Source of the DNA: JBFXDI01 sp050181295 | Lineage (GTDB): Bacteria; Pseudomonadota; Alphaproteobacteria; Rhizobiales; Aestuariivirgaceae | NCBI GenBank assembly: GCA_050181295.1 | Contig: JBFXDI010000109.1 | Coordinates: 1 to 14,223 of the forward strand | DNA: 14,223 nucleotides | Direction: 5' to 3' | In this document: one piece after another, positions 13,153 to 14,223 of the stretch | Position numbering within the stretch: position 1 is the first letter of the stretch | How the letters are laid out: each line of letters opens with the position of its first letter | Position numbers and translations under genes: made by a program | The notes under the pieces: model-generated | The model's input: the letters and a program-made list of their open reading frames with translations, nothing else | Told to the model about the DNA's origin: nothing | Databases searched by the model: none

Positions 13153-13364
13153 GGTAGTCGACGATGCCGACATCTGCGGGTCCGCGATCCCTTCAGCGTC
13201 TCCAGGCGATTGCCGGGCGGGACGCGCAAATCCCCGAGAACCTGCGCCTGGTTGAGCATGCGAAGCTTGCGCAGCGCGACCTGCTGAATGTCTGGAGGAA
13301 GCCGTCGGCTGCGGCGTCCGCTCCAGACGAGAGTGGTTTCAGGATCGGCGAAGCCGCGGATCAT
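13145..13364 (-). pseudogene. higB: higB toxin gene, inactivated by an internal deletion and frameshift
   Basis: The frame from ATG 13364 encodes a good HigB (RelE-fold mRNA interferase) N-terminus: MIRGFADPETTLVW, then VALRKLRMLNQAQVLGDLRV and PPGNRLETLKG. HigB proteins of this type then continue with a conserved core like SIRINDQWRICF and end with D-V-x-I-V-D-Y-H, about 92 aa in all. Here, straight after LKG, the frame runs into unrelated residues and stops at 13149. The expected tail ADVGIVDYHD is present in another frame (from base 13177 down to TGA at 13145, overlapping the higA start). So about 20-25 residues of the catalytic core are missing, and the two ends are out of frame. The product would be a 71-aa inactive fragment. 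The alignment is from memory of the family; the split frame is seen directly. Confidence 0.85.
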
Positions 13365-13370
13365 GGATGA

Positions 13371-13391
13371 CTATAACGCGACACGTTATAG
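13371..13391 (-). promoter_or_regulatory. Putative HigA operator/promoter of the higBA remnant
   Basis: CTATAACG and CGTTATAG form a perfect 8-bp inverted repeat around CGACA, 6 bases upstream of the higB start codon. TATAAC on the minus strand (13390-13385) could be the -10 box, so HigA binding would block transcription. The operator is intact although the toxin gene is not. Confidence 0.7.
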
Positions 13392-13410
13392 AATGCAAGG
13401 TGCGCGAGCC

Positions 13411-13444
13411 CCCGCCCGTTAACCATCCGGGTACTCCGGGCGGG
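13411..13444. repeat. GC-rich inverted repeat between the divergent higBA and groESL promoters
   Basis: CCCGCCCG (13411-13418) and CGGGCGGG (13437-13444) are perfect complements separated by 18 nt. The repeat lies upstream of both divergent promoters, so it is not a terminator for either unit. Its function is unknown and it may be chance in GC-rich DNA. Confidence 0.45.
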
Positions 13445-13481
13445 AAGATGCGGCAAATTTGATCTATTGACCCTTCATCCC

Positions 13482-13510
13482 CTTGACGCCGGAAAGCGGC
13501 CGGATTATCT
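13482..13510 (+). promoter_or_regulatory. Putative RpoH (sigma-32)-type promoter of groESL
   Basis: CTTGAC (13482-13487) and ATTATCT (13504-13510) are separated by 16 bp. They fit the alphaproteobacterial RpoH consensus CTTGAC-N16/17-CYTATNT with one mismatch. It lies just upstream of the CIRCE element, as expected for a heat-shock promoter. TTGACG alone could also serve as a sigma-70 -35 box. Confidence 0.6.
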
Positions 13511-13523
13511 CCCCGCCCAGCTG

Positions 13524-13550
13524 TTGGCACTCATCCGTTTAGAGTGCTAG
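13524..13550 (+). promoter_or_regulatory. CIRCE element (HrcA operator)
   Basis: TTGGCACTC, nine bases, then GAGTGCTAG, against the consensus TTAGCACTC-N9-GAGTGCTAA. Spacing is exact, with one mismatch in each arm. It lies about 75 bp upstream of groES, in the early transcribed region. HrcA binding here would repress groESL at normal temperature. Confidence 0.93.
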
Positions 13551-13625
13551 CAGGCGCGGCGGTCCGGATTTCCAAGGCCCCCGCACCCCTTTCACAAGCT
13601 CTAGGGAAGCAACAGGAGAAGTCGC

Positions 13626-13937
13626 ATGCAATTCCGTCCTCTCCACGACCGCGTGGTCGTGCGCCGGGTCGAGGAAGACACCAAGACCAAGGGCGGCATC
13701 ATCATCCCCGATACCGCGCAGGAAAAGCCCATGCAGGGCGAGGTTATCGCGGTAGGCCCCGGCGCCCGCGACGAGAACGGCAAGCTGCAGCCGCTCGACG
13801 TCAAGGCCGGCGACCATGTGCTGTTCGGCAAGTGGTCGGGCACCGAGGTCAAGCTCGACGGCACCGAATACCTCATCATGAAGGAATCCGACATCATGGG
13901 GATCATCGAGAAGAAGTCGGCCAGGAAGGCCGCCTGA
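13626..13937 (+). CDS. groES: Co-chaperonin GroES (Hsp10)
   Basis: The 103-aa protein is a complete GroES (family 95-105 aa). It opens with QFRPLHDRVVVRRVEEDTKT. The mobile loop spans about 17-34, with the hydrophobic tripeptide III at 25-27 that docks on GroEL (IVL in E. coli). The core continues with GEVIAVGPG (38-46), KAGDHVLFGKWSGTEVKLDG and a C-terminal YLIMKESDIMGIIE. Seven subunits cap the GroEL ring and close the folding chamber in the cytoplasm. The start ATG 13626 is preceded by AGGAGA. It is first in the groESL operon, under the RpoH-like promoter and CIRCE, and ends 44 bp before groEL. Confidence 0.98.
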   Translation: MQFRPLHDRVVVRRVEEDTKTKGGIIIPDTAQEKPMQGEVIAVGPGARDENGKLQPLDVKAGDHVLFGKWSGTEVKLDGTEYLIMKESDIMGIIEKKSARKAA

Positions 13938-13981
13938 TCTTTTCCCCATCCAAGACCCCAATCTGAACGAAGGAGCCGGAC

Positions 13982-14223
<242 letters not shown>

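Overview
The window is GC-rich, densely coded and bacterial, and most likely comes from an alphaproteobacterium, possibly of the Hyphomicrobiales (Rhizobiales). The reasons are the codon use, a groESL operon carrying both a CIRCE element and an alphaproteobacterial RpoH-like promoter, and intergenic palindromes of a kind common in that group. The lineage is inferred from these traits, not from a marker gene.

Bases 1-8259 form one long co-directional block. It opens with the 3' end of a thiamine-diphosphate lyase gene, a YfdW/Frc-type formyl-CoA:carboxylate CoA-transferase, and a stand-alone formyltransferase that resembles the N-terminal hydrolase domain of 10-formyltetrahydrofolate dehydrogenase (ALDH1L1). 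A complete tripartite tricarboxylate transporter follows (TctC, TctB, TctA; a hairpin separates tctC and tctB). Then come two tandem TerC/YjbE-family membrane proteins and a universal stress protein, nearly contiguous with tctA. My reading is that a carboxylate is imported by TctABC, activated with CoA taken from formyl-CoA, cleaved by the ThDP enzyme to release formyl-CoA, and the C1 unit handled through folate or as formate. The ThDP enzyme lacks the motifs of a canonical oxalyl-CoA decarboxylase, so the substrate may be a 2-hydroxy acid rather than oxalate.

Bases 8260-9865 hold a hipBA toxin-antitoxin locus. Three near-identical operator palindromes at about 50-bp spacing lie upstream, and both genes appear to start with TTG. 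Three short palindromic repeats follow hipA.

A class III omega-amino acid:pyruvate aminotransferase lies on the minus strand (10065-11429). About 500 bp without a gene follows (11430-11933); it holds a 26/27-bp tandem repeat and a 205-bp block of nested palindromes bounded by 11-bp inverted repeats. An EamA/DMT exporter gene comes next on the plus strand. Convergent with it is a decayed higBA module: higA and its operator are intact, but the higB toxin gene has lost its catalytic core to an internal deletion.

The window ends with groES and the start of groEL, preceded by an RpoH-like promoter and a CIRCE operator. No RNA genes, insertion sequences or CRISPR arrays were seen.
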